From the NCBI GenBank assembly GCA_959347315.1, contig OY365810.1, positions 32,083,083 through 32,147,082 of the forward strand: a stretch of DNA of 64,000 nt, written 5' to 3'. This document shows, one piece after another, positions 46,501 to 56,778 of the stretch. Made by a program: the position numbers and the translations under genes. Numbering within the stretch: position 1 is the first letter of the stretch; each line of letters begins with the position of its first letter. Under the pieces are notes generated by a model. That model worked only from the letters and a program-made list of their open reading frames with translations. It was not told the DNA's origin and did no database searches. This DNA comes from Bimastos eiseni (lineage: Eukaryota > Annelida > Clitellata > Crassiclitellata > Lumbricidae).

Positions 46501-49500
46501 TCCGTAGTCCTCCTGCGCCTCTGCTGTCGGTCGATGACTTTTATATAGCGCCATCGTCCAGAGTGTCAAGAGGATATCAATGCATGCTCGTGAAACAAGA
46601 TATAGGTCATTCTCAAACAGGGCATGGAAGGAGGAAAGGAGAGAGAAAGAGAGAGACAGAGAGCAAGAGACAGAGACAGACAGACTGAGACAGAAACAGA
46701 GAGAGACAGAGAGGCAGAGCGACAGAGACAGAGAGGTAGAGAGAGAGGTGGGAAAGAGAAGAATGGGGAAGAATAGTAGGGAGGAGGATGGGACTCGAGA
46801 GATGGATGGACGGAAGAATGGCAGAGAAAGGACGAATACAGTAAAAATCGCAGAGACACATAGAAGATATATAATGGGAAAGAATAAATGCTACATGAAG
46901 ATAGTACTAACTAATTAGCTGGATTGATAGTTTGAGATCCATAGGATCGATGGATCTCAAACTATCAACCCAGCTACGACGTATCGTATCTGATGTATTG
47001 TGTATTTCAATTAGGGTTGTACCGAATATTCGCTTCGTATACGCTTCGGACCTGAATAGTGGGCCAACTAACTATACGCTATTTGGCCGAATAATAGCTG
47101 TCGGGCCGTATAGGAATAGTGGGCACGTTCAATCTGTTTCTGTACAAGCGACGGCTGCTGTATCAAGTGAACAGAAGCTATGCTCTACTGCATGGTCAAC
47201 GGTATCGCAGTGTAAATCGTCTCGTTTCTAAGTTTAGTTAAATTAGATCCATTCCTAGTTTACACAGACTGGCAGAGGGATGAAAAAATTACTTTCAGTT
47301 AACTGTTTACTTTCAGTTTATGTATGAAATTTACTTAACTGGAACTTTTACTAACATTTGAAATTTGTTGGTATAACCATTCTGTACACTATTCGTATTC
47401 GTATGAATAATTGATCCAATAATTCGTATTCGGTCGAATAGTAAAAATCACCTTTTCGGTACAGCCCTAATTTCAATATCATCCTTATCTAGCCGCAGAT
47501 CTAATGACCTTCCAAGAGGCTCCAGTACAAAACGATACGGCCATTCCTATTAAATCTATTAGATCTATTAACGTGGACCTTATTGTCTGCGTGTATAGTC
47601 AGGGACTCGTATCAGAGAAGCCTTCTCGAAGAGACGATGCATTGATGTGCTATAAAAATAATTATATTTTATAATACAATTATTTAATTGTGGTATGCAC
47701 TCACATGTATTATTAGTGGCTTAAATGCGTAGTTTTTCAGGTACTTGACGTGGGATGGATATCTGGAGAAGTTGAACTTTCGATATATGACATCACATAT
47801 CGATTTAATCTGAAATGACAAGTCATTATGTTCTCATTAGCAGAGGAGGCACGTAGGGGGACACCCAATGAGAGGGGCAAGAAATGTGGAAGGGACAAAC
47901 GTATAACGTGCCTTCTCTCTGTAAAAGGCGAGGGAGTATTGGCTTCCGGCGAACACTCCCGGGATCGCCGCTCCTGCTCATTAGCTACAAGACCAGCAAC
48001 ACAACACTATTCAGAACACTATATTGAAAATATATTGATATGACTCTTCCAGCGCTTCCGTCACATTCATTTGTTAGCAAATTAGGTGACCATGTAAATA
48101 CGAATGCATCTATATACATGTAGTATAATTTGTAGACACTTGTTTATAGTAATGATTATTTGTTTAATCTTACAATAACTTATTTAGTCGGTAAGCCTTG
48201 GCTTTTCTTAAACAAAGACACATTCAAACGAGGTCAGGGTCGTTGCTGGAATGACAGTGACTCACGCGACACTCTGGACGATATCGCCTTATAAAAGTCA
48301 TCGACCGACAGCAGAGGCGTAGGAGGACTACGAATGAAGTTGTCTACCTGAAAGCTGAGATGGGAGACATCAATGCGTTTCGTCGGAGGCAGACGGCCTC
48401 AATACAGACGGCGAAAATTATGCAAAGATCATCGGGGTGTCAAACAACGAAACCCGACACCGGGAGGCAGATGTCAGAGCTGACCGCCCCTTCCATCTCT
48501 ACGACCCACAGACAAGAAATTCATGAATCAGTTGAAGCTTTGGTCTGGACCGGCTGGACACGGATCATGAATAGGGGACAATTCCGATACGAATGGCGTC
48601 TGCCTGTAGCTTTTCTTCATCGAAGTAAGGCGGAAGAGTAGATGATACTTGCTAGGTGTGTGATTGTTTATGTATTTGTAACATTGTGTATTAGTGGAGG
48701 GGACGTCTGGAAAAAATGGACAGACAAGGCCCCCAAAGACGAGCAAGCTGCCCTTCGTATTACGGAGTGTAAGGGAACGTCCATCAATGACAACTCACGT
48801 CAGCCCATTTACATTGGTCTATGGAACCTTGCCAAGGGGAACCCCTCAGCACCTTGAAGGAGTCGTGGGCTGGGCAGCGAGAATTACCATTCAGCATTGA
48901 AAAATCCCAGGAAGAATATCTTCGACCGTTGAAATCCAATTTAGAGATGACTGCTCTGTATGCAGAGTATTATTCGACACTAGAACAGAGACGCTACGTA
49001 GAGAATTACAACTGACGGAAGTCTAGATAGGCGCTACGCAGTGGGAGACAAGGTGATTGTGTTAGCTTTGGACTCCAAGAACGCCAAGCTGTATAATCGC
49101 TGGCAAGGTCCAGGCGCAGTAACCCAAGTGAAGTACCCATGCTCATCCATTGTCGAGCTTGAAGGCAGGCGTAGACACCTACACCCCAACAAAAAGCGCA
49201 AATTCAACGAGAGGCTCCAGCAAGCCATTGCAAACCACTGTTCCATTGTTTATGATCACGACAGTGATTTAGGGTCAATTGAGGTGATCAGAAGGATTCG
49301 CCCCCTCGACCAAGCACCTTAATTGAAGAAGGGCGAACTGCTCATTTGTCTGATGCTGAGAGGAGTCAACTCCTCGAGCTAATAGACAAATAGGCAGATG
49401 TGTTTTCTGAGAAGCCAGGTTTATGTACATTAGAACACCATACAATCAAGATAAAGCCCGGTTTCACTCCGAAACTGCTTCGGGCGTACCGCGTGCCAGA

Positions 49501-51524
49501 ATTACTGCGCGCCGAGGTCGCCGGGCAGATCAAAGAGATGTTAGATCAGGGGATCATAACTGAATCAACAAGCGCTATGGCAAGCCCTGTCGTATGCGTC
49601 TTGAAGGGACACCAAGGACAACGGAGGGGAGGGGGTAAAACTGGCGATCGATGCTCGACACGTGAATGCTTAGTACGAAGGGGACTGTTATCCGACGCCC
49701 GATGTCAATGACGTTCTACAGAAAGTAGGCAGGGCAAAATACATAAGCTGTTTCGACGCCAAGGCCGGGATCCAAAATTTTTTGTTGCGGACCACCTGTC
49801 TCGCACCTAGAAGCCGAGGAATAGTACCCTTTTATACCACTAGTGACGGGGTCCGAGGCCTTAGGATTGCATTGTACAGTAATCACTATGTTTTCTTTGT
49901 TTCTCTGTTTGACGAGTTGACGATGATCGGAAGGAACGAACAACGGAGGAAGAACGCCGATGACATTTTATCTGAAGGTTGGAGGGAATGTGACGCGCGA
50001 CACTCTGGACGATGGCGCCTTATAAAAGTCATCGACCGACAGCAGAGGCGTAGGAGGACTACGGATGAACGGATGAAGTTGTCTACCTGAAAGCTGAGAT
50101 GAGAGATATCAAGGGGTTTCGCCGGAGGCAGACGGCCTCAATATAGGCGGCGAAAATTATGCAAAGATCATCGGGGTGTCAAACAACGAAACCCGACACC
50201 GGGAGGCAGATGTCAGAGCCGACTGCCCATTCCATCTCTACGACCCACAGACAAGAAATTCATGAATCAGTTGAAGCTTTGGTCTGGACCGGCTGGTAGA
50301 TACTGATCATGAATAGGGTACAATTCCGATACGAACGGCGCAAACCTATTAGGCAGTATAACTAAAATGATGCAACGCAATTCCCGGGACCCATTGCCTG
50401 TATATGACACCTAACAAGATCCAGTCATGACAGCCGCTAGTCAAACAATGACGGTACGCCCCTAGTGATTGACGTTATGCAAGGTTTAGGAATAGTTTCA
50501 GAAGGTGATTTGTCGACCAATAGAGATACGACTTTAGCGTTTGAGAGGGCGAAGGAAATCGCCTCTAGAAAGGTTCTTATAGTGTAGTAAGGGAAGAAAC
50601 AGGGACATGTTTTCGGAACTGGGGGAGACGCTAGGTTATTCTGACGACAAGGGTAATCAACGTAGTTGTGAATCCCGTCTCCAACGTAAACCAGGGAAAC
50701 AATTCTAAAAGGACACTAATAACTCCAGCAAGTGTAGAGAGGATGAGTGGTTGGATCCTGGCGCTGGCGTCGAAACAGCTTATGTATTTTGCCCTGCCTA
50801 CTTTCTGTAGAACGTCATTGACGTCGGATAGAAGTCCCCTTGGGACTAAGCATTCACGTGTCTGTAATCGATCGCCAGTGTATATATATCATTAAATATA
50901 CATATTAAAACCATCAAGAGACTCGTGTTGCTAAGCTTGTTGATAGAGGAAAGAACCGGCGGTATCTCTCGTCATCTAGAAGAAGGAGTTGGCGAGAGAG
51001 AAACATCGCGACAGACAGCAATTACATTAGATCTCAGACAGTGCATAGTGGTATTTCTGGATGTCATCAGGATATACTTGACACAACACAGAATGGACAT
51101 TAAGGTGAGGTCCAAGCCTCAGAGGTGCAGCCTGACGGCTTGGCTGTCGCCTAGAGGTACATGTAGGTGAAACGGGGATGTTGACAATAGTTACTTTTCT
51201 CTTGAGTTTTATAGTACAACGGTATTATTCAACTGGTAGCAGACCTACTGTTATATTCGTAGTTTAAATACCTATTTTCTTTCGCTTTTTGGGATTGTTT
51301 TGTCCGGTATTTTTAACCTGCAAGTGATTGACCTGGACTGACTAACCTGATTGATGAAAAAGAAACCGCCTGCTCTGTAAGTAATTTTCATTATATTCTG
51401 TCTGTATGTCTCTCTATCAGTCTGTCTGTCTCTATCTATCTCTCCATATTTCTCTCTACATCCTTCTCCATCTCTGTATTTCACCCCTCTCTCCGCTCTT
51501 CTCTCTCCCTCACTGCCGCCCTTC

Positions 51525-51569
<45 letters not shown>

Positions 51570-51587
51570 TGTCTCTCTGTCTCTCTG

Positions 51588-51656
<69 letters not shown>

Positions 51657-53341
51657 TCTGTTATTCGCATAACTGTACTCTAAACTGCAACAATATAAAG
51701 AAGAGAGGTATTGCTCACGTGTTTTATACGTGAGCACAATCTCACTGCTTTACTCGTTTTCTCTTGCACTCCGTGTTATTCTCTTTGTCTCTCTCGCTCT
51801 CTGGCTTCTCTTTTCATGATGGGCCTATATGTATATAGGCAGACTAATACGTTAATCAGATCAAAAATAGTTGACCTGGTGTTTTTACTAAAACGATTTG
51901 ATTAAACATTTTTTAGAACGGATAATTATTCTATCAGAAGGGAGTGTAGGCTATCATTGATCATGATGACTTGACATTACTCTGGATAAATATTTATATG
52001 CGTCGGTGGCACAATTACAAGTATTACGCATCGTTTACCTTACTGATGTATTCTTTGGGCCGATTGAAGTCGAGATCGTAAAAGTAAATCGTATGATTTG
52101 GCAGAAGTTTCTGAATATTTCCAATGGCGTCCATTGCAGGATGAAAATATTCTTTATTTGCGGCAGTGACAAAAAGAAAGTCATTGAGGTTATCTCTTCT
52201 GATGGAAACGAAGTCTTTCAAAGGAATTCCAAGCTCCTCTACGTAACTTGAAGACAGATTGAAAGAACTGCCGAATGTTAATGTACTATTTTCAGACGTG
52301 GTGCAATAACGAGGATCTGGCCAGTTGACTGAAGGGCATCGTTCCGTTATATTAATCTAAGTGAAGCCAGAAAATAAACACATGATGCAAATCAAAAGGT
52401 ATCGCGTCAATTGATCCACTCGTCAATTGATCCCCTCATATCTCTAACCTGCGCGTCACAGACTTGGAGCTGATACTATTAGTAAACAAAAGATTGATTT
52501 TACAGATTTACAAAATAACATTATAAAATAACAAATAAATGCCCAAGCTTCGTGTTGCTCCTCGCTGTAACCGCTTACGGCCGTTCGTAGAATCTTTTAT
52601 AGAATAACTCAGAGCAATGGCTCATTTATCCCATGCAAAGACGCTTATGCTTAGGACTTTATGCTGATAAACCAATCATATCATGACTCTCAATTGCGCT
52701 TCTGTATTTTTTCATTTCAACATTTCGTGCTCTTTTAAATCGTTCTTTTAATAAATGGAGAAGGTCGCAAGTGGAACATGAATGTTGTATCAATTGGGCT
52801 GGGTTCAATAGGCAGGGGATCAATTGACGAAGATCAACTGACGGGGATCAACTGACGGGGGATCAAATGACGGGGGATCAAAAGACCAAAGATCAGAAAC
52901 CAATCTGAAAGCGAGGGATCACATTTTAGCATTGATATAACAATAGCGGTATAGCAGGATTGTAATTGACAACAAAACAGACACACTACAAAGAGAGCAG
53001 CAAGCCGTCATAAACAGAGCCAGACAATCAAATATAGACACAATGAAGCGCACATATAGACAGGTACAAGTAGAGACAGGCCTTAACAGAGACACAAATG
53101 AGAAACATAAACACATAAAAACGAAATCAAACACAAACCGAGAAATACATAAGCAGAGAGCAAGAGATGTCAATACGAAATATACCTGGTTCGGCTGCTG
53201 ACTTTTTACAACATTAATTAACAAAACATGTCTCTTGGAGGCCTTTTGATGACAAGTCAACCAAATGACGAAAATAATTATCCCCAGAGCCCAAACTTCC
53301 CATCTCGTGGCCAAAGGCAAAACACCAGTTGTTCTTGACAT
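43504..53341 (-). CDS. Type II membrane protein, DUF1647-like putative glycosyltransferase (paralogue A)
   Basis: Four minus-strand exons join in phase 0: 53341-53186, 52356-52039, 47809-47705 and 44040-43504, giving 371 aa. Exon 1 has a short cytosolic tail and a membrane anchor at about residues 16-30 (VWALGIIIFVIWLTC). Exon 2 holds NDFLFVTAAN, AMDAIGNIQKLLPNHTIYFY; exon 3 RKFNFSRYPSHVKYLKNYAF; exon 4 EFPRVFWVDSSIR (Asp206), IIVWWVLCALREKCIAP and CHRFDQSALNI (313-320). The layout resembles animal DUF1647-like proteins, thought to be Golgi glycosyltransferases; no activity is proven from sequence. A 5'-leader acceptor (TTTTGCAG) precedes the ATG by 27 bases. Introns 2 and 3 are swollen by transposons, yet the frame is intact. 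The paralogue at 56779-60813 has identical intron positions; exon 3 products agree at 31 of 35 residues. Confidence 0.8.
44092..46592 (-). mobile_element. Solo-LTR-like copy of the gypsy LTR, with nested insertion
   Basis: Read on the minus strand this matches the LTR of the element at 48258-51012: GACACTCTGGACGATGGCGC, TATAAAAGTCATCGACCGAC, AATTATGCAAAGATCATCGG, GAATAGGGGACATTTCCGAT, GAAGGAAATCGCCTCTAG, ending GGAGTTGGCGAGAGAG...CGCGACA. A segment of about 95 bp at its start is duplicated (46241-46332 and 46497-46592). A non-LTR element interrupts it at 44383-45860. It lies in intron 3 of transferase paralogue A. Confidence 0.7.
44383..45860 (-). mobile_element. 5'-truncated non-LTR retrotransposon with RNase H domain
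   Basis: An 11-bp target duplication GTCCCTGTTCC bounds the insert (44372-44382 and 45861-45871). On the minus strand it opens inside an RT C-terminal region, then has an RNase H domain with all four acidic positions (YTDGAKN, AELEAI, FSDSLAA, ETAD) and WIPGHTGIEGN. It then has a CDECGDVQETVRHFLLEC zinc-binding tail and a 3' end with a (CAA)n-like tail. A 46-bp tandem duplication (44806-44851 / 44852-44897) shifts the frame just before the zinc motif; the frame resumes at 44849 to the stop at 44592. It is therefore a disabled copy. Confidence 0.85.
46620..46765 (+). repeat. GAGACAGA-type purine-rich microsatellite
   Basis: AGAGAGACAGAGAGCAAGAGACAG-like sequence in intron 3 of paralogue A, directly beyond the LTR copy. 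It generates Arg/Glu-rich or Ser/Leu-rich spurious frames. Confidence 0.8.
47012..47469. mobile_element. 458-bp hAT-type element
   Basis: Perfect 8-bp target duplications ATTTCAAT at 47004-47011 and 47470-47477. Ends TAGGGTTGTACCGAA and (reverse complement) TAGGGCTGTACCGAA. The subterminal sequence is rich in CGAATATTCG / TATTCGTATTCG words. It lies in intron 3 of paralogue A, about 240 bp from exon 3. Confidence 0.9.
47841..47976. mobile_element. 136-bp hAT-type MITE next to exon 3 of paralogue A
   Basis: Perfect 8-bp target duplications CTCATTAG at 47833-47840 and 47977-47984. Ends CAGAGGAGGC and (reverse complement) CAGGAGCGGC. The corresponding intron of paralogue B (about 58470-58560) aligns on both sides but lacks this block, so it arrived after the genes duplicated. 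It begins 32 bp upstream of the exon 3 acceptor. Confidence 0.85.
48258..51012 (+). mobile_element. Rearranged Ty3/gypsy element, Gmr1-like (integrase before RT)
   Basis: Related direct repeats at 48258-48600 and from 49991 (to CGCGACA at 51012) look like a 5' partial and a 3' LTR, each with a TATAAAAG box. Between them is the C-terminal part of an integrase (about 48770-49320): LKESWAGQ-type and YSTLEQRRYVENYN segments, then GDKVIVLALDS, YNRWQGPGAV and VELEGRRRHLHPNKKRKFNE. Downstream from 49400 is the start of an RT: FSEKPGLC, YRVPELLRAEV, EMLDQGIITESTSAMASPVV, then with frame changes YPTPDVNDVLQKVGRAKYIS and CFDAKAG. Stops and shifts show it is dead. Gag, protease, the integrase core and most of RT are missing. 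It lies in intron 2 of paralogue A. Confidence 0.75.
50745..50880 (-). pseudogene. Inverted RT fragment inside the 3' LTR
   Basis: This stretch is the reverse complement, with few differences, of the RT segment at about 49640-49775 of the same element. Shared words include CGATCGATGCTCGACACGTG-like and GTAGGCAGGGCAAAATACAT. The LTR copy at 44092-46592 lacks it at the matching place, so it was inserted or copied there after LTR formation. Confidence 0.75.
51395..51655 (+). repeat. CT-rich microsatellite
   Basis: TCTGTCTGTCTC passing into a long (CT)n run at about 51523-51652, in intron 2 of paralogue A. Confidence 0.9.
52394..52906. mobile_element. Insertion of about 510 bp present only in paralogue A intron 1
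   Basis: Introns 1 of paralogues A and B align on both sides (CAGAAAATAAACACATGATG before, AAAGCGAGGGATCACATT after), but A has this extra block. Its ends carry inverted words: TCAATTGATCCCC on the left and several GGGGATCAACTGAC / GGGGGATCAAATGACG copies on the right. No ORF. The family is not recognised. Confidence 0.65.
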
Positions 53342-53544
53342 TTCTATACTCTTTTGAAAGAGTTCATCCTGCAAAACAAATCGCATACTTAGTTCAAATA
53401 ATATTGTCACATTAGAGACAAAAATTAATGCCTCAAGTCTTTGCTGTATGTGGGTGCGACATCTGTGAATGTGGTTTCTATGACCGTATATATATATATA
53501 TAACTTTGTATGTAGGCCTATGTGTTGTATGTATGTATGAATGT

Positions 53545-53865
53545 AAACCAAAACCTAAACCAAAACCCTAATCTTAACCCTAAACCCAAACCTAACCACA
53601 AACCCAATCCTAATCCTAACCCATACATCGTTACCGTAGACCATACCCAACCCTAATCCTTGTCATAAGCCAATTCTAACCCCTAACCTCAGCACTAAGT
53701 CTAATCCCTAGGCCTAAACCCTTACCCTAAGCCAAACCCTAACCTCAATCCTACCCAAATCGCAGCCCTAAACCAACCCTAAGCCCTAGACCCTAACCCT
53801 GAACCAGACCCTAAGCCCTTTTTCTAGCTACTAGACCTAACCTTAAACCCTAATCCTAATAATTA
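53545..53865 (-). repeat. Degenerate CCCTAA-like tract
   Basis: Many AACCCTAA, CCTAACCC and CTAAACCC words without strict register, just upstream of exon 1 of paralogue A. Opposite orientation to the tract at 10338-10505. Confidence 0.7.
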
Positions 53866-53869
53866 AATT

Positions 53870-55054
53870 CGCTGAAATACATGATTTAAATGACATTGTT
53901 AATTAAATACACTAAACTGCAGTTTTACCTAAGTAACTTAATAATTTCAACAGAATAAATATTATTCTTTTCACTTTTACAAATCATAAATCTGTTATAA
54001 TTATAGGCCGATGTGCCTGCGTGCGTACTCAGCAATTACAACGTTGGTCCGTCAGCATATCCCAGAATTCCCGGAAATACGATTAACAGGCGCTAGCCTG
54101 AGTGTGCATTCTTCCTGCATAACTATTCTTAGGTATGTAGTACCAACTGGAGAGAACACATCGTCACCAAAGATGTCTTTGTTGAGAGGGTAGATGCCTG
54201 GGCGTGCGTGGGGAAGACACCTGTGCTACAACGCTTATAATACAGTTCCAGCTATTGAGTAACGTTATTATTTTTGATAACACTACTCTATGTGATAAGC
54301 CAATAAACAGCAATTATTAGATATTAAGGTTCTGTTCAAAAATGGACATATAAACGGTCGATGCATCATGAGCATTACGACGATGATGGCGAAGCAAGAT
54401 GGTAATGTACACTTTCCGTGGCAATTTATTTTAAAGCACAAATGTCAGTGACTAAACAATAGTAGAAATCAATTGCGGTATATATACAGAATTTCCTAAA
54501 AATCCTTAGGCGTTTTACATACCTTCTCAGGTCGTTTAGTGGTGAAAACTCGTTTAAGCACAGCGCATGTCAATCTTTGCGAAGCCACGCCTTTTTCGGT
54601 AGACTGGTACCCTAAACTTCCAATGTCCGTCGCATTAAAATGTTTGATGTCCATCTTACGCCTTTCTGAGGATAAGATAGACATCGGAAAACACTAGATC
54701 TACCAGTTATACATCTTATGTCCAACTAACCTCGCTGTCCATCTTCTCCCACACTACCTTATTAGTGCACATTGCGGATAGTTTATCTGTTGAAGACTAT
54801 ATTGGCAAGTATTTCTTGTTTCCCTTCTCCCTACGATGAGGTCATAGTGGTTATTCGCACGGTGGTTGATGGCCGAAGGTTATTGCCCAGGGTGTTTTTA
54901 GCCTAGAACCGAGAGAAAGGGATAGAAAGAAGACCCTGCTTGTGCGAGGGTTCACCATTGTTGACTCTTTTAAGATCACTGTGAATAGTTTTGCTAATAG
55001 ATACATTTTTACTTGCTAACTGTGATATTTAGCGTCATCAATGCAAGCGCAGAG
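53870..55054. other. Intergenic between transferase paralogues A and B, no gene seen
   Basis: AT-rich; small frames at 54011-54193 (plus) and 54496-54684 (minus) have no motif or splice partner. Confidence 0.5.
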
Positions 55055-55095
55055 AGCGCCTCTGAGTAGATAGCTTGAAGGGGCGCTATATAAAT
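55055..55095. repeat. Short hairpin repeat, best copy of a dispersed family
   Basis: AGCGCCTCTGAGTAGATAGC, TTGAAGGGGCGCTATATAAA. The two halves (GCGCCTCT / AGGGGCGC) pair to form a hairpin. At least eight copies lie in the window, in both orientations. Confidence 0.75.
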
Positions 55096-55309
55096 CTGTG
55101 ATTACATTACATTAAGCTGGATTGATGATAAATTTATTTTGAATTCAACCTTTACATAAGGGAGGAATTGTCCGGGAAGGGCAAATGCCTTGTGCAAAAT
55201 GAGGAGGGAAATGTCCGGGAGAAATTGCTCTGAGTGCAATGATCCGGGGACAACTGTAGACGTCTGCTTTACGTCGACGATGATGTCATTGATGCAGATT
55301 TCGATGATG

Positions 55310-55470
55310 TAGCAATCCCCGTTCTTCCATTGATTCATTCGTTGATTCATTGATTCATTCACTCATTCAGTCATTAAGTAAATCACTCATTCATTCATTT
55401 ATCGATTCGTTCATTTATTGATACGTTCAGTTATTGATTCACTCATTCGTCGATTATTGATTCATTCATA
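55310..55470. repeat. Degenerate TTCATTCATTGA tetranucleotide tract
   Basis: ATTCATTCATTGATTCA-type low-complexity sequence immediately left of the fold-back element. Confidence 0.75.
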
Positions 55471-55473
55471 GTA

Positions 55474-56105
55474 TGCTCGACATAAGAGCGCCGACAAAAG
55501 AGCGCATTTGTATTGATGAAAATAATTCTTCCTAATTCCTAATATGGAGATTGGATTGATGCATAGATTCAGCTTTAGATGGAAGCTGGATTGATGAAAA
55601 GGAGTTTGCTTAAAGAGAAGCTGTATTGGCAAAATGATAAGCAATAATTATTGGACATATTTAGAAGAATGCCTTGACGGAAGCTGGTGCGATGAGAAGA
55701 TTCACGCATAAGTTGAAGCTGGATTAATGAAAGTATTGTGCTTCAGTGGAAGCGGGATTGATAGAGAGAATACCGTTCAAATGGAATCTGGGTTGATGAG
55801 TAGAACCCTGTTACGCTAGAAGGCGGATTGTACGATTCCTTTTATCAATCGAGGTTCCATTTAAACATGCATGATTATTTTCGTATCAATCCAGCGCCCC
55901 TTGTAACTGAATCTTTTAATCGAATCAGCTTTTAGTTTGACAGCATTTCTTTATCGATCCAGCTTCTAATTAAACACGATTCAGTTCATTAATACAGCTT
56001 TCATATAAACTAGAATTTTTTCTCATTAGTCCAACTTCTATTTTAAATTGTTTGTGCTCTATATTATCGGTGCTCTTTTGCTGGCGCTCTTTTGTCGGGG
56101 TGACA
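55474..56105. mobile_element. Fold-back element with opposed minisatellite arms
   Basis: Ends share ACAAAAGAGCGC words: left CGCCGACAAAAGAGCGC, right (reverse complement) CCCCGACAAAAGAGCGCC. The left arm (about 55540-55830) repeats units containing GGAAGCTGGATTGATGAAAA every 35-40 bases. The right arm (about 55835-56045) has the inverse, units with TATCAATCCAGCTTCTA. The arms meet near 55832, so the whole element could fold into one long imperfect hairpin. No ORF. Confidence 0.75.
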
Positions 56106-56392
56106 TGCCCGTTGATTGACTTATATTTATGTTTATCATTAATTTATTTGTTTATTGGTATAGTTTAAAAAAAAATAAAATTCAATTATTCATCTGTTCG
56201 TTCGTTAGTTCGTGACTTCGTTTTTCATTTGTCTATTCATTCATTTATATAGGCCTATGATGCGCTATAATATTTACACATATATCTCCCTATAATTAAT
56301 TTTATATATTAATTTACTTTCACTTATCTAACCATAACCTCCTACTGGATGGGATGTTTTCCGGAACTGGTTGAGGCCAGAAATAAGACTCA

Positions 56393-56620
56393 ACTGATGC
56401 CATCCTACCACCTTGTCCCATTGGCCTTTAAAACCATGGGACCAGTATTAACCCCAAGGAACTTGCTTTTCTAGCCGACCTGAGTAGTATCCTAAGTCAA
56501 ATGCCAGGAGAATCAAGAGAAGCAAGCAAGCTACTTGTCCATGTCCAGCGCCTGTTTGTCGTGATTAAACAATTCGACGCAATAGCCCTCCACAGCACTA
56601 TTGTTGTTCCAGATCTTGAC
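56393..56620 (+). mobile_element. Likely non-LTR retrotransposon C-terminal relic
   Basis: Frames MPSYHLVPLAFKTMGPVL and, after a shift at about 56475, ADLSSILSQMPGESREASKL, then HVQRLFVVIKQFDAIALHST resemble the short conserved C-terminal segment that ends many invertebrate non-LTR ORFs. The frame change shows decay. I am only moderately sure of the family. Confidence 0.45.
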
Positions 56621-56778
56621 AAGGATGGTCAATGCAGAGTTAACATTGCTTATCAATGCCTGACGTCTGAGGGATCAGAAAAACCTCCTGTAAAAGATGT
56701 GTTAAATTATTATTCATCAACGTATATATATATATATAACCATTATATTACTTGCTTGAATTCTTTATTTATTCATTT

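Noticed and set aside
47828..48043. 71-aa plus ORF near exon 3 of paralogue A
   Set aside because: Most of it is the 136-bp hAT MITE with its target duplications.
51272..51737. Arg-Glu repeat ORFs and Ser-Leu ORFs
   Set aside because: CT/GA microsatellite translated in several frames.
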